DNA of 64,000 nucleotides from Lutjanus erythropterus (Eukaryota; Chordata; Actinopteri; Lutjaniformes; Lutjanidae), in contig CM034613.1 of NCBI GenBank assembly GCA_020091685.1, positions 23,670,856 through 23,734,855 of the forward strand, in the 5' to 3' direction. This document shows positions 26,001-37,080 of this stretch, one piece after another. How positions within the stretch are numbered: position 1 is the first letter of the stretch; every line of letters starts with the position of its first letter. Under the pieces are notes generated by a model. It was not told the origin of the DNA and did no database searches. It saw nothing but the letters and a program-made list of their open reading frames with translations. The translations under genes and the position numbers were made by a program.

Positions 26001-27231
26001 TTCAGGTTTGTTCGTTTGGGTATGATACATGTGCCTACTGATTTTTCACAGAAGTGAAATGTTAGAGGAGGACTGCTTTGTTGAAATTTTGTAGGTGGCG
26101 CTGTCCAGCTTTTTAGCGCCCACATGTAAGACCCATATCAGATGTAAATTTCCACCACTTCTGACAGAGCTAAGTTTCATGAGTATTTGAGTATGTTCAG
26201 CCCCTGAAAATGTATTTATTTTGTTTTTGAATAACCATATCCTTAAATTTCAGTATCTTGAAGAAGTACTGGAATCATTTCACCAAGTCTTATATTGAAA
26301 ACCTCTCAACAATTTAAATTGACATCATGTCCTTTACAATGTTTTTATTGCTGCTCTCCTGCTTTCTAGGAAACTGTTGCTAATTTATTTTGATGCTAGG
26401 CAATATTCACCATCGTCTGGTGGTTTAGCGCAGTTTAACGTGAAAGCGATCCCCACCTTGCTGGTTAGTTATCTGAATAATTAGCCTCACCTTTAAGCTA
26501 GCTGCAAATGGCGGCTGGAGGCCCAACCCCTTGGTTGGGCAAAACACTGAACAAGGCCATTAACCTTCACTTGAGTATTTCTTAATATAATAGGCTCCAA
26601 TTTACCTGCAATGTCATTGTTAAAAAAAAGCCAAAATTAACATAAACTAGAAATTCGCAGCGCTAATAATGGCTAACGCCAAGATGACAAATGTGTTGTT
26701 TGGCCCTCAACACAGAGGATTAAAGAAACATGAAATGTTAACATTTGAGAACTAAATTTTAGACATTTTTTCCTAAAAAATATCTCAAATAGTAATAAAC
26801 TACTTAACTAACAAGACGCGCATGGTCACACCTGCTTCTTCCGTAATGAACAGTCCTTTTGACGGCCGCCATATTGATATGAAATAATGGGGTAAACACA
26901 GGTGTTACCAGTCATTCTAATTAAGGTCCCGTTTTTTTAGTGCAGAGCCTTACCACGGGCCTTAATTAACCTTAATTATCACTGCTAACACCTGTGTTTA
27001 CTGTTTCACGTCAAAATGGCCGCGGGTATAAAAGGTGTATTGAACAGATTTCGGACTTAGGCGTAACGGTGCATGCGGCCATGAGTTCATTCCCGCCTGT
27101 GGCGCTTTCGTATTTTCTCCCCATTTCCTGTCTAACGATGTCCTGTCAATGTAGGCTAAAAGCCAAAATTAAATTAAATTGAATTAAATAAAAAGGAGTT
27201 CCGGCTCACCGAGCTGAGCTCCTTCCTCCAT
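17024..27231 (-). CDS. syt4: Synaptotagmin-4-like vesicle C2 protein
   Basis: Five coding exons join in frame (463 codons with stop): 27210-27231, 23176-23795, 22742-23065, 17777-17897 and 17024-17325, all with GT-AG borders. The 462-aa product has a short N-terminus, one membrane segment (about residues 8-30) followed by WICCQRK, the TPPYKFVHMLKGVDIYPESL block, a long linker containing LHLDLEKRDLNGNF, then C2A (about 190-322) and C2B (323-462). The linker motif and the HPRRQIAKWH ending point to Syt4 rather than Syt11. C2A carries Ser283 (SFDRFS) where Ca-binding synaptotagmins have Asp, the known Syt4/11 substitution. C2B keeps a KKKTHVKK polybasic patch and a WHxL-like end (WHAM). Synaptotagmin 4 acts on dense-core and other vesicles in neurons and endocrine cells. 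The C2B Ca loops look unusual (see findings). The exon 1 choice is fixed by phase: only the ATG at 27231 joins exon 2 in frame. Confidence 0.93.
17898..22741 (-). other. syt4: syt4 intron between C2A and C2B exons
   Basis: This 4.8-kb intron is bounded by GTAAGA (donor) and CACAG (acceptor) on the minus strand. It holds a (CA)n tract near 19945-19995, the dispersed repeat at 19008-19083 and poly(T/A) runs. The stretch at 22400-22640 contains GGTTCC/GGAACC-like words and may be another dispersed element. No other exon is visible. Confidence 0.7.
19008..19083. repeat. Dispersed teleost repeat fragment
   Basis: CAGCCACCAGGGGGCGAGTC followed by AGATGGTCTGTCTTCACTTT matches a short interspersed sequence I recognise from many percomorph introns. 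Only this fragment is visible; class unknown. Confidence 0.45.
24025..24185. repeat. TTAGCTAG-rich repeat block
   Basis: Repeated words TTAGCTA, AACTAGCTAACTA and AACATTAGTTAAC fill about 160 bp. This composition is typical of degenerate fish interspersed repeats. It lies within syt4 intron 1; no boundaries or coding content are evident. Confidence 0.45.
25960..26215. repeat. Dispersed teleost repeat in syt4 intron 1
   Basis: The core GTAGGTGGCGCTGTCCAGCT, followed by GTAAGACCCATATCAGA and the ending TGAGTATGTTCAGCCCCTGA, resembles a dispersed sequence I know from percomorph genomes. Borders are approximate and the class is not established. Confidence 0.45.
26852..27024. mobile_element. Palindromic MITE-like element in syt4 intron 1
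   Basis: The left arm (GGCCGCCATATTGATATGAAAT, GTAAACACAGGTGTTACCAG, CTAATTAAGG) is repeated in inverted orientation on the right (CCTTAATTATCACTG, CTAACACCTGTGTTTAC, TTTCACGTCAAAATGGCCGC). The two arms cover nearly the whole ~170 bp, so either strand could form a long hairpin. There is no coding capacity. This looks like a fold-back MITE. It begins about 185 bp inside the intron from the first coding exon of syt4. Confidence 0.7.
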
Positions 27232-27239
27232 GGAGCCAT
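27210..27239 (-). other. Upstream out-of-frame AUG (uORF start) of syt4
   Basis: Eight bases before the syt4 ATG is another ATG (27239-27237) in a stronger context (ACCATGG; the main one has TCCATGG). Through the same splice it reads MAPWRKELSS, then 9 more codons, and stops at TGA 23768-23766 inside exon 2, overlapping the main frame. It would make a 19-aa peptide. Scanning ribosomes would meet it first, so syt4 translation may rely on leaky scanning. It is also possible that transcription starts below it. Confidence 0.6.
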
Positions 27240-27240
27240 G

Positions 27241-27261
27241 GTCGCTGTCCGAGGTGCTGTA
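27241..27261 (-). promoter_or_regulatory. RE1/NRSE (REST-binding) site
   Basis: On the minus strand this 21-mer reads TACAGCACCTCGGACAGCGAC, one base short of the 21-base RE1 consensus length limit for quoting in full. It agrees with the established RE1 consensus (TTCAGCACCACGGACAGCGCC) at 18 of 21 positions, including both half sites AGCACC and GGACAGCG. It lies 10 bp upstream of the syt4 start codon. REST silences neuronal genes outside neurons, so a site here fits a neuronal synaptotagmin. The match is seen directly; binding is inferred. Confidence 0.75.
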
Positions 27262-27769
27262 CCGCTCCGTGTGCTGTCACGCCGAGCTCTCTTCTCTGGT
27301 CAGCCCGCTCTCCTGGCGTCGACGTGCGGTTTAATCTCCGCAGTGATTGTGTTGAATAATTCACGGTCTTGTGTAGAGCTTCAATAATTTAAAAAAAAGC
27401 CTTGTTTTGTTTTTGGTTTTCCCAGGAGAAAGATGTAGGGATGCTCTGTGTCCTCGCCCTGCTGCTGATGCTGCTGATACTCTGTGATGCGTGAGTGTGT
27501 CTCAGAGGCGGCAACACCCGTTTCTTCTCCTCTCTCTTTTCCTCGCTGCCCAGTTGTTTTCTATGTCTCTCTCCCAGCCTCTGTTCACCGGCTCCTCCTC
27601 CTCCTCCCGCCCTTCCTCCCTCCGCCGGTACCGCTGAGCTCATCAGCGCTGACGCAGTGGTGACGGAGGCTGGCTGTGAAATCAGGACCCCCAGTGTAGC
27701 AGCACAACCGGGCTGCCAATTCTACTGATTAATCGTTAGAGAATGAACGGCCTTTAGTCTGTATCTCCA

Positions 27770-27772
<3 letters not shown>
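27262..27772 (-). promoter_or_regulatory. Probable syt4 5'UTR/promoter region
   Basis: GC- and CpG-richer DNA than its surroundings, with a CT-rich stretch (about 27515-27630) on the plus strand. No TATA box or exact start site can be fixed. The open frame at 27389-27643 is low complexity (Gly/Ala/Glu/Arg) and not a gene. Confidence 0.45.

Positions 27773-27824
<52 letters not shown>
27773..27824. repeat. (TG)n microsatellite
   Basis: About 26 uninterrupted TG units, some 540 bp upstream of the syt4 start codon. Such tracts are often polymorphic and may adopt Z-DNA. Confidence 0.95.
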
Positions 27825-27826
<2 letters not shown>

Positions 27827-28041
27827 TTTTCCGATAAGACTCGTGAATAGATGTGTTATAATCCTATCATTCATTAAAGTAAGTGGTCATTTGGCTGATA
27901 GGTCTGGATGCAGCGATGCTTTCCTCTGATATAGGTTGGTAGCAATTAGAATAACAGGTTTACTACCAATTAATTTAATAGTCTATAGTGTGTTTAATAT
28001 ACTATACACTGTTTATAGAAGGAGACCAGGAGTGTTATAAC

Positions 28042-28740
28042 CCGGGGTGGAAGTAACTACTAAAAACACTCAAATTACTGTAATTAAGTAGTTCTTTTGG
28101 TGCTTGTACTTTTAGGAGTGGATTTTCAAGTCTGTACTTTTACTCACATGTAATGTAATCTATTTAGTTACTTTTAAACCCATAGTTGAGTATAAGTACG
28201 ATTCAATTAATATCCCAACCATCTCTCTGCATTTTAGTAACCGGTAAGGTTCTCTGATCACAAATGGTCCAATTAAAACAATGACTACAATTTTATTTTG
28301 ACATTGTTTTGTAAACCATTTGTTCAATAAGGAAAATAAAACTTGGACTTAAAATTAGGAAAAATTAAAAGAAAAAGAAAAATTGAAAATGAGGAGGGCA
28401 AAATGTGTTATATCTTTTGAATCATTAACGATTATTTGATTGTTAGCTTTTTTAACTATTGGTGAAGGAAAATGCACAAAAATTGCAACCTAGTTTGGAG
28501 AAGTGACAGTAACATCAACGGTTAAAAGTAACTGATACTCTGAGTAGTTTTGAGATGAATACTTTATACTTTTACTTTGCAAACTCGAGTTCAGTTCAGA
28601 GCCCAAATATAAAGTGTTTTTGTCTGCATTTTTCTGCATCAGCACAAGGCCGCTAACAAGGTACAAAGTAGTATAGGAAAGAAAGAGTAATGTAAAGGAG
28701 TAATGGTTAAAAAGTAACTTATTACTCATCCTAGGTAATT
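28042..28740. repeat. AAGTA-rich dispersed repeat
   Basis: Words such as GTAATTAAGTAGTT, CTGTACTTTTACTC, GAATACTTTATACTTTTAC and AAAGGAGTAATGG are characteristic of an abundant non-coding element family in fish. Similar text recurs at 52518-52620 and about 63255-63790. Exact borders and terminal repeats could not be fixed. Confidence 0.5.
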
Positions 28741-29574
28741 TGCCCAACATGAGTGTACATACAGTCATCTACCAATGATGTTAAAGTAGGGCAGCTTACA
28801 TCATTTGTCAGTCTTTGTCATTGGTAGATAGGTTTATGGATGGAGTCATCTGGGTCTTTTTGTTGTATCACCACGCCACTTTTGTAATCTGTAATGTCAT
28901 TTCAATTCATGTAACTGTAATTAAATGGTCAAACTCTGTGCAGGTAACACAGTCAGCTGTATTGTCCTAACAGATGAAAACATGTGGAATACAGTAACAG
29001 CGTGTCCTCCACTGCCGACAGCTTAACATTTGGAAATAATCAAATACTGACCCCTGGTGTTCACAGTAAAGAATGCATTTTCTCTGGAAACAAGAGGCCA
29101 AAGAAGTTAAACAGAAAAGAGGAAGAAATTAAAAGCATGTACACATCCTCTAAACCAAACACATTTCAGACAGTGAGAGTTGGAACCAATCAAGATTTGA
29201 AAACCATATCAAAAGTCAGCGATATGAGGACAAAAACACACCTTTTCCTTTAGTCAATTTACTGACTGTTGAACTGAGTGAACATGGTCTTTGAAATAAG
29301 TAACCTTCATGGATCATGACTGTAAATATGATGAAAATTCTATATCTTTTAAATCATGCATATTTTTCAACTCATTAAATGGTAACAAATCCCCATCCTT
29401 CACAATCTGCCCCAGTTCCATACCTCTACAGTATGTATTTATATATGTGTGTTTTAAATGGATATTTCATAGATTATGTTTTCTAGTTTTGGTTTGAAGA
29501 AGGCTGCACAAAAGTACAAAAGTATCAAAAGCAAAAGCTTGAATTATACTTAATTGTTATCAATTAATCTAATA

Positions 29575-29665
29575 TGCATGTCTTTGGACTGTGGGAGAAA
29601 GCCAGAGTACCCGGAGAGAACCCACACAGTCACAAGGAGAACATGCAGACTCGGCAGAACGGTCA
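29575..29665. repeat. Dispersed repeat (CTTTGGACTGTGGGAG motif)
   Basis: TCTTTGGACTGTGGGAGAAA, CCGGAGAGAACCCACACAGT and GGAGAACATGCAGACTC are close to a sequence dispersed very widely in fish and amphibian genomes. Only a fragment is present. Confidence 0.65.
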
Positions 29666-30539
29666 CCCCCGCCCCCAGCCGTGATGAGTTTGGGGGCGTA
29701 GCCATGTTGTGGCATGCAGTTTTTGTGCTTTGAAACATGACATCACTTGGCCGGCGCCTCCTGTGTCGGCTGACGTCTGACGGGCGTCCGACCTCCCAGG
29801 AGGTGTTTCAGGAACGTAGGAACTAAAACAATTCAACCCAACACTTTATGTAGACTACACCATTTTATTGGCAGTGAAAAAGTGATGTCAGTGACAAACT
29901 TCCATTTGCACGGCATGCACGAATATCCTGCACGGCTAAATCTGTTTTCATTTCCTCTGTAAGGCTAAAACTGCTAATATGTCACTTTATATAAGTTTTA
30001 TGTTCTTTAATACGTGGTAAGTTTATCCAAGTATCGCCTTTTGAAATTTACTCCGACGTTTTCGGAGATGTGAGATGTAAGCTGTTTTAGACAGTACTGA
30101 GGACCAACTGCAGAAGCGGAGGGATAAATTATGACAGATTGTGAACTTCAACAGACACACTCATGCACCTACTTCCATTAGCACTGTGAGCGCAACTCAG
30201 GCGTTAAGTCTGACTGGTGAAGGCAGAGTCTGCTGTAACTGATCTAAAGAGGCTCCTCTGTGTACAATCAATTTACAAAATGTAACATTGATCCACCCGA
30301 TAACTCTTGACATATTCCTGACCCAGAGTCCCACAGTGAGACCAAACTGAGACGAGAGGAAGAGTTGTTGTCCAGCCTGTGAGACAAGCTGCAGAAAGAA
30401 GGAGGAGCTTTTATATCAGACAAACTAAAAGTCAAATTGGAGAGGACAGGGGCGGGCAGCAGGCAGAGTACAACAACAAGTGTTATAGAGAACCACCATT
30501 ATTCAGACCACTGTTGATACCGATTCTGCATAAGTGTTT

Positions 30540-33144
30540 TTTTCCCGAAGCTTATGAAGATGTATTTTCATGAGGCATCGTTGAAAAGATCGAGAGGATC
30601 TGCTGCTGCAATCTGACATCTGTGAGACTTCTGACAACTTTTACTAAAACGCTCGTTTCGTCAGTTTCGCTCTGGTCGTCAGAATACTGAGTCAGGAGAA
30701 CACCGTCGTGTTGTGTCGCTTTTTAGTCCTCATTTGACTGAAGACACACAGGTAATGTGTTCATGTGCAGTTTCATTCTTATTTCTATATGCAGGCGGTA
30801 TTTATATTCCAAATTTACCGCTATGAAACGTTTTATGAAATTTGTTTTGTTTCTTCCAAAACACAACATGTGGGCAGGTCTTAGAGCACAACAGAGAGGC
30901 GGGTACATTAAACGTCACAGCAGGAGGGTCACTCTTTCGAGGCCTCGATCCTCTCTTCTCTTGTGAAACCTGCTGACAGCTAAAACTGTAGTTTGTCTCT
31001 GACTCCTGGAGTTTATTCCAACAAGGGTGATAAATAAATCTGCTCTTAACTGAAAAAGCCTGACCTGAATTAACTAGTCTCCACTCAATGTTTAAACTGT
31101 TCACTAAGACAACAGCCTGGTGTGGAGGACTCTAACTAAAGTCAGGATAAAACGAGCTGAACTCTGTTTTATTACATTTGTTAATAAATGTCTAACCTGC
31201 TGCAGGGTTCAAATCCATAACTGTTCATATTGATATGACCAACTACATAACAATCTGCTCAATAAGACGTTTTCTTATTCACAGGGTGTCCATTTGATTT
31301 ACAGGCATCATCTGCTCATTGGCATTCCAAGTCAAAAACTGGACATGAAGCAGAAAAATGTAGAAATTATAAGTTGAAGTAGGAAATAGAGAAGTGGAGA
31401 AGTATGAAACTAAACAGAGCAGAAAGACATGTTTTGGACTTTAGTGTTTTTGTTTTCACAGCTTCAACAAATGAGTGAATGAATGAAACTTTGCACACCT
31501 TTTTCTAAAATTATAAATTCAGACAGGTTCAAATAATCTGTCAGCCTGTGAAGACAATAGAGTTGTAAGATGTGATTTTCTGTCTGTAATAATTACAAGT
31601 GATTTCAATGCATATTATTATATTATTTTAAATGTTTGCTGTAATTTTTGACAGCTTCAGGAGAACAGACTTCTTGTTGCTGTGGTTCACCTGTGTCTCA
31701 GATGATCTGCAGGATCCTGCTGCTCATCAAGCTGACCTCCTGTGTCTGTGGTTAGTTTACACCTTCACTTTATTATCCATCAAGACAAAAGACACTTTGA
31801 CACTTGAGTCTTTAAATGTGTGAGGAGGAAGGTCTCTACAGCACTGAGAGCATCACTAAACTCTCCACACAAACATCTCTAGATGGAGTTTAAAGTTGTC
31901 AGTTTGTCTGCTCCTCACTTTCCCTCTCTGTCTCCTCAACAGGAACATTTGTAGTGAATGTGACACAGACCTCCTATCAGGCAGAGAGAACCACAACATC
32001 ACACTGGAATGGACGTTCACAACCACAACTGACACGTCCCTTGATTCTGTTTCAATCTACTGAAATTGAATGATCAATGATTCTCTCAAGAACCCAGGAG
32101 TGTTTCATCTACATGAAGGTGTTGAGGTCTCAGAGTCTCAGGATGAACAGTTTGGGGCGAGTCCAGTGTGACAAAGACGTCCTCAGAGAAGGACGAGTCA
32201 GACTTCATGTGTCCAGACTCAGGACTGAAGACTCGGGCCTGTATGTCTGTGAAGTGAAAACAAGTGACAGTTGGGGCTCTAACAGATGTCGTCTCAATGT
32301 CACTGGTGAGTTGATTCAGTAGTTTAGTAAACCAGATTTCCATCTTAGAGCCGTGCTGCTAGTGTTGCTAAACTGTCGTCATAATGACGTGAGTCCAACA
32401 GTCGTCCTCCTAGAACCTTCAAACTGCTTGTTTTGTCCACCAACAGTCCAAACACTTGAATCCATTTTCTGTCCTTTACAGCAGCTGCTGGTGAGTCCAA
32501 ACCTCAGAGACAAACAGTGAGTCCACAACCAGAGTCGGGAAGGACGGGCCTCTATGCTGGACTGGGACTGACAGCAGCAGCAGCAGTAGCTCTACTGAGC
32601 TTGTCCATGTTTGGTTTAAGTGGCAGAAAACAACTGCAATATGAACTGTATATTTTTCTGTGTTAAATGATCTTCATGTTCCTGTGAGTTTGACTTTAAA
32701 TGAAGTTCTTACAGCAGAAATAATTCATGTCAATATTAAAAATGCTTCCATTGTCTCAGATTGTCCACGTTTGATATCAGACTGTTACCATCAGCTCAGA
32801 AGTGTAAAAACAGACTGTAGCTGCCTCGACTCCATTCAACATCCTCCACTGTCACGTCTCTAAAATGTCCCGGTTGTCTCAGTTTTCACTGTATGAAGAG
32901 TTTTTCAGAGGAATCATTCAGATTTATCTGTAAGTTGCTTCAGTCATTGATCACTCTGTTCTGCAGCAGCTCTTATCAATCATCAGTCTGACAAAATGTG
33001 TCTGGAACCAACAAGACAACAGAATTATAAGAGAACTGCACCTTTAATTATTATATTTGAATGTAATGTCCACTGATGGATTGATGGATGTTGTTACACT
33101 GTATGTTATTTCCTACTGTTTATAATGTACATATTGTAAATAAA
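30540..33144 (+). pseudogene. Ig V-set gene, array unit 1 (disrupted)
   Basis: Exons: 5'UTR to 30751 (donor GTAATG), signal peptide 31702-31750 (MICRILLLIKLTSCVC), Ig exon 31943-32305, membrane exon 32482-32666, AATAAA at 33139. The Ig exon would encode a V domain like the intact gene at 46-47 kb. Compared with unit 4 it lacks a G in the GAG-GAG pair (near 31985), a TG after ATCTAC (near 32061) and bases in the GCAGGACGA codons (near 32153), so the frame is lost. Its membrane exon is the only one of the four with an open frame through the membrane segment (GLYAGLGLTAAAAVALL) to TAA. It is either a pseudogene or a gene with assembly errors; V-set identity is firm. Confidence 0.75.
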
Positions 33145-33713
33145 TTACTGTTTATATGAGAGAAGTTGTTCTGTCTCTTCTGTGTCTTTTGATATCAGAC
33201 AGACAGAAGCTGTCAAGTTGTTATCAGCATCAGATAGTAAGAATAAACTTTATTAGCACTCTTAACAGTTACAAACTGATGTGTTTATGTCAAAAATCAT
33301 ATAATGAATAAAAGACAAAATAAACAAAACAAGGAAAACAGAAAAAGTTTTGCTTCTCTTTATCCCAAATTGATATATTAGAACTTCAAGAAATTGACAT
33401 TTTTGTAAGTAGCACAAGGAGAACTAAAGCTAACAAGTCATTATTCAACCTGTATTGTAAAATGAAGTATATTAAACGCAAGCAACGCAACTGATACTCC
33501 ACATTGGTCCGTCATTGGACAGTTAGCCAGTCATACTTTAGGACAATGGGGTGGCCTGTTGAAACGCTCTTCAGTTTTCTGCCTGTATTAAAGTTTTCCT
33601 CGTCACAGTCACCTCACTGGTTGCTCTTGATGGCTTGAATTGGCTTTATAAAAACTACATTTTAGACGTACTCTAATGCAAAGTGCCCACAGATAACTTT
33701 GTTATGGTTTGAG

Positions 33714-33766
33714 GCTGTTTAAGACACACTGTGGGTGTGTCACACTGTGAGTGTGTCTTAAACAGC
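33714..33766. repeat. Hairpin upstream of array unit 2
   Basis: Inverted arms GCTGTTTAAGACACACT (33714-33730) and AGTGTGTCTTAAACAGC (33750-33766) are perfectly complementary over 17 bp with a 19-base spacer. It lies in the 5' flank of unit 2, about 350-400 bp before its 5'UTR donor. Confidence 0.85.
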
Positions 33767-33889
33767 AGTCGTTTTGCAGTCCGGTGAACGGCTGATTCTT
33801 TTTGACACTTGACATCAGACGGAGAAAACTTCCCATCAAAAAGCTTCTCAGTGATAACCATTCACCACCGGTGACACCGGCGATACTGC

Positions 33890-36800
33890 AGAAGTGTTTT
33901 TCCGAAGCTTATGAAGATGTAGTTTCATGAGACATCGTTGAAAAGATCGAGAAGGATCTGCTGCTGCAATCTGACATCTGTGAGGCTTCTGACATCTTTT
34001 ACTAAAACGCTCGTTTCGTCAGTTTCGCTCTCTGGTCGTCAGAATAATTCAGTCAGGACTGAGAATACTGTCGTGTTGTGTCGCTTTTGGTCCTCATTTG
34101 ACTGAAGACACACAGGTAATGTGTTCATGTGCAGTTTCATTCTTATTTCTATATGCAGGCGGTATTTATATTCCAAATTTACCGCTATGAAACGTTTTAT
34201 GAAAATTAGTTTTGTTTCTATCATTCATTTGATAATAAAATAAAATACATTGTTCTATCTAACTTAGTTTTAAAGACGCTGTGAAAAACACAATATAAAA
34301 CTTCTGTGAGGTAATAAACTGTTGTGTGGGCAGTGTGTCACAGACCCTGCTAGGGGACCAAAGATCGGATAGTTCATGTCGCATGAGTGCGGCTTAACGG
34401 GTTTTCAGCTTAGACTAAAGCAGAGAGGCGGGTACATTAAACGTCACAGCAGGAGGGAGGCTCACTCTTAAGGTGGCTCCTCTCTTCTCTTGTGAAACCT
34501 GCTGACAGCTAAAACTGTAGATTGTCTCTGACTCCTGGAGGTTGTTCCAACAAGGTTGATAAATAAATCTGCTCTTAACTGAAAAGCCTGACCTGAATTA
34601 ACTTCAGTCTCCACTCAATGTTTAAACCGTTCCACTAAGACAACTTAGCCTGGTGTGGAGGACTCTAACTAAAGTCAGGATAAAACGAGCTGAACTCTGT
34701 TTTATTTACATTTGTTAATAAATGTCTAACCTGCTGCATGGTTCAAATCCATAACTGTTCATATTGATATGACCAACTACATAACAATCTGCTCAATAAG
34801 ACATTTTCTTATTCACAGGGTGTCCATTTGATTTACAGGCATCATCTGCTCATTGGCATTCCAAGTCAAAAACTGGACATGAAGCAGAAAAATGTAGAAA
34901 TTATAAGTTGAAGTAGAAATAGAGAAACTGGAAGTATGAAGCTAAACAGAGCAGAAAGACATGTTTGGACTTTAGTGTTTTTTGTTTTACAGCTTCAACA
35001 AACGAGTGAATGAATGAAACTTTGGCACACCTTTTCTAAAATTATAAATTCAAACAGGTTCAAATAATCTGTCAGCCTGTGAAGACAATAAGAGTTGTAA
35101 GATGTGATTTTCTTAACTTTTTTTTTTTAGTTAATATGTTTTTTGAGCTTAATTAAACACGCAAATTCATACTTGACCACAAGAAAAGGTCTGAACTTGT
35201 GTTCCTATATGGACAGAAGTGATGAGAACACAAAGACACTTGATGGGATTCTCTATTTTCCATTTTACTGTTGGGGACAATAAAGAAAAACTTGTCAAGA
35301 GTAATTCCTGAAGGAGACACCAAAGGTTCTGCTCATAGTTCTGTTGTATTAATGTATATATCAGGAAACTTTATTACTTCTGTATACTGGATAGTTTAAA
35401 GGGCTGCAGCAGCAGGTTTTAAATAATGATATTAATAGTAATAATAATAATATCAATATAAGAGAAAGGTTATTGTCTTATTTCAGTGTTTCTGAACTTA
35501 AAACACATTGTTCTGTGTCTGTAATTAAGTGATTTCAATGCATATTATTATATTATTTTAAATGTTTGCTATAATTTTTGACAGCTTCAGGAGAACAGAC
35601 TTCTTGTTGCTGTGGTTCACCTGTGTCTCCTCTGACAGGAGAAGATGATCTGCAGGATCCTGCTGCTCATCAAGCTGACCTCCTGTGTCTGTGGTTAGTT
35701 TACACCTTCACTTTATTATCCATCAAGACAAAAGACAACACACTTTGACACTAGTCTTTAAATGTGTGAGGAGGAAGGTCTCTACAGCACTGAGAGCATC
35801 ACTAAACTCTCACACAAACATCTCTAGATGGAGTTTAAAGTTGTCAGTTTGTCTGCTCCTCACTTTCCCTCTCTGTCTCCTCAACAGGAACATTTGTAGT
35901 GAATGTGACACAGACCTCCTATCAGGCAGAGGAGAACCACAACATCACACTGGAATGGGCACGTTCACAACAACGGACAGGTCCTTGTTGTCCGTTATAT
36001 CTACTGTGAGATGATGATAGATCCTCTCAAGTGTCTGTTTTATCTACATGAAGGTGTTGAGGTCTCAGAGTCTCAGGATGAACAGTTTGCAGGACGAGTC
36101 CAGTGTGACAAAGGCGTCCTCAGAGAAGGGCGAATCAGACTTCATGTGTCCAGACTCAGGACTGAAGACTCGGGCCTGTATGTCTGTAAAGTGAACACAA
36201 TCTATGGTTTGGGCTCTAACAGAAGTCGTCTCAGTGTCACTGGTGAGTTGATTCAGTAGTTTAGTAAAACCAGATTTCCATCTTAGAGCCGTGCTGCTAG
36301 TGTTGCTAAAACTGTCCATCATAATGACGTAGAGTCCAACAGTCGTCCTCCTAGAACCTTCAAACTGCTTGTTTTGTCCCACCAACAGTCCAAAACACTT
36401 GAGTCCATTTTCTGTCCTTTACAGCAGCTGCTGGTGAGTCCAAACCTCAGAGACAAACAGTGAGTCCACAACCAGAGAGTCGGGAAGGACAGGCCTCTAT
36501 GTTGGACTGGGACTGACAGCAGCAGCAGCAGTAGCTCTACTGAGCTTGTCCATGTTTGGTTTAAGTGGCAGAAAACAACTGGCAATATGAACTGTATATT
36601 TTTCTGTTAAATGATCTTCATGTTCCTGTGAGTTTGACTTTAAATGAAGTTCTTACAGCAGAAATAATTCATGTCAATATTAAAAATGCTTCCATTGTGT
36701 CAGATTTTCCACGTTTGATATCAGACTGTTACCATCAGCTCAGAAGTGTAAAACAGACTGTAGCTGCCTCGACTCCATTCAACATCCTCCTGTCCGTCTC

Positions 36801-37080
36801 TAAAATGTCCGGTTGTTTTAGTTTTCACTGTATGAAGAGTTTTTCAGAGGAATCATTCAGATTTATCTGTAAGTTGCTTGAGTCATTGATCACTCTGTTC
36901 TGCAGCTCTTATCAATCATCAGTCTGACAAAATGTATCTGGAACCAACAAGACAACACAATTATAAGAGAACTGCACCTTTAATTATTATATTTGAATAT
37001 AATGTCCACTGGTGGACTGATGGATGTTGTTACACTGTATGTTATTTCCTACTGTTTATAATGAACATATTATAAATAAA
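33890..37080 (+). pseudogene. Ig V-set gene, array unit 2 (disrupted)
   Basis: Exons: 5'UTR ending 34115, signal peptide 35645-35693, Ig exon 35888-36242, membrane exon from 36425, AATAAA at 37075. The Ig exon is 355 nt where a multiple of three is needed. Changes cluster at 35955-35995: TGGGCACG for TGGACG, and a shortened GTCCTTGTTGTCC. The second half of the domain is intact in its own frame (RVQCDKGVLREG, EDSGLYVCKV). The membrane exon, read in the expected phase, runs PESREGQASMLDWD and stops at TGA 36514-36516 before the membrane segment, which lies in another frame. V-domain membrane protein in origin; present coding status doubtful. Confidence 0.75.

Larger units (their letters stand above)
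23796..27209 (-). other. syt4: syt4 intron 1, repeat-rich
   Basis: This 3.4-kb intron lies between the 7-codon first coding exon and the membrane-segment exon (donor GTGAGC, acceptor CCATAG). It contains an AGCTA-rich block (24025-24185), a dispersed repeat (about 25960-26215) and a palindromic element close to exon 1 (26852-27024). No additional exon is supported; open frames such as 24184-24513 have no domain. Confidence 0.65.
27825..30189. other. Intergenic between syt4 and the Ig array, with repeats
   Basis: No gene was recognised. Much of 28040-28740 is an AAGTA/TACTT-rich dispersed repeat (listed separately), and 29575-29665 is another repeat. The open frame 28984-29253 (89 aa) has no domain or splice context. 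Confidence 0.5.

Noticed and set aside
27210-27239. syt4 starting at the upstream ATG (MAPWRKELSS)
   Set aside because: Attractive because mammalian Syt4 also begins MAP, but it joins exon 2 out of frame and stops after 19 codons; treated as a uORF.
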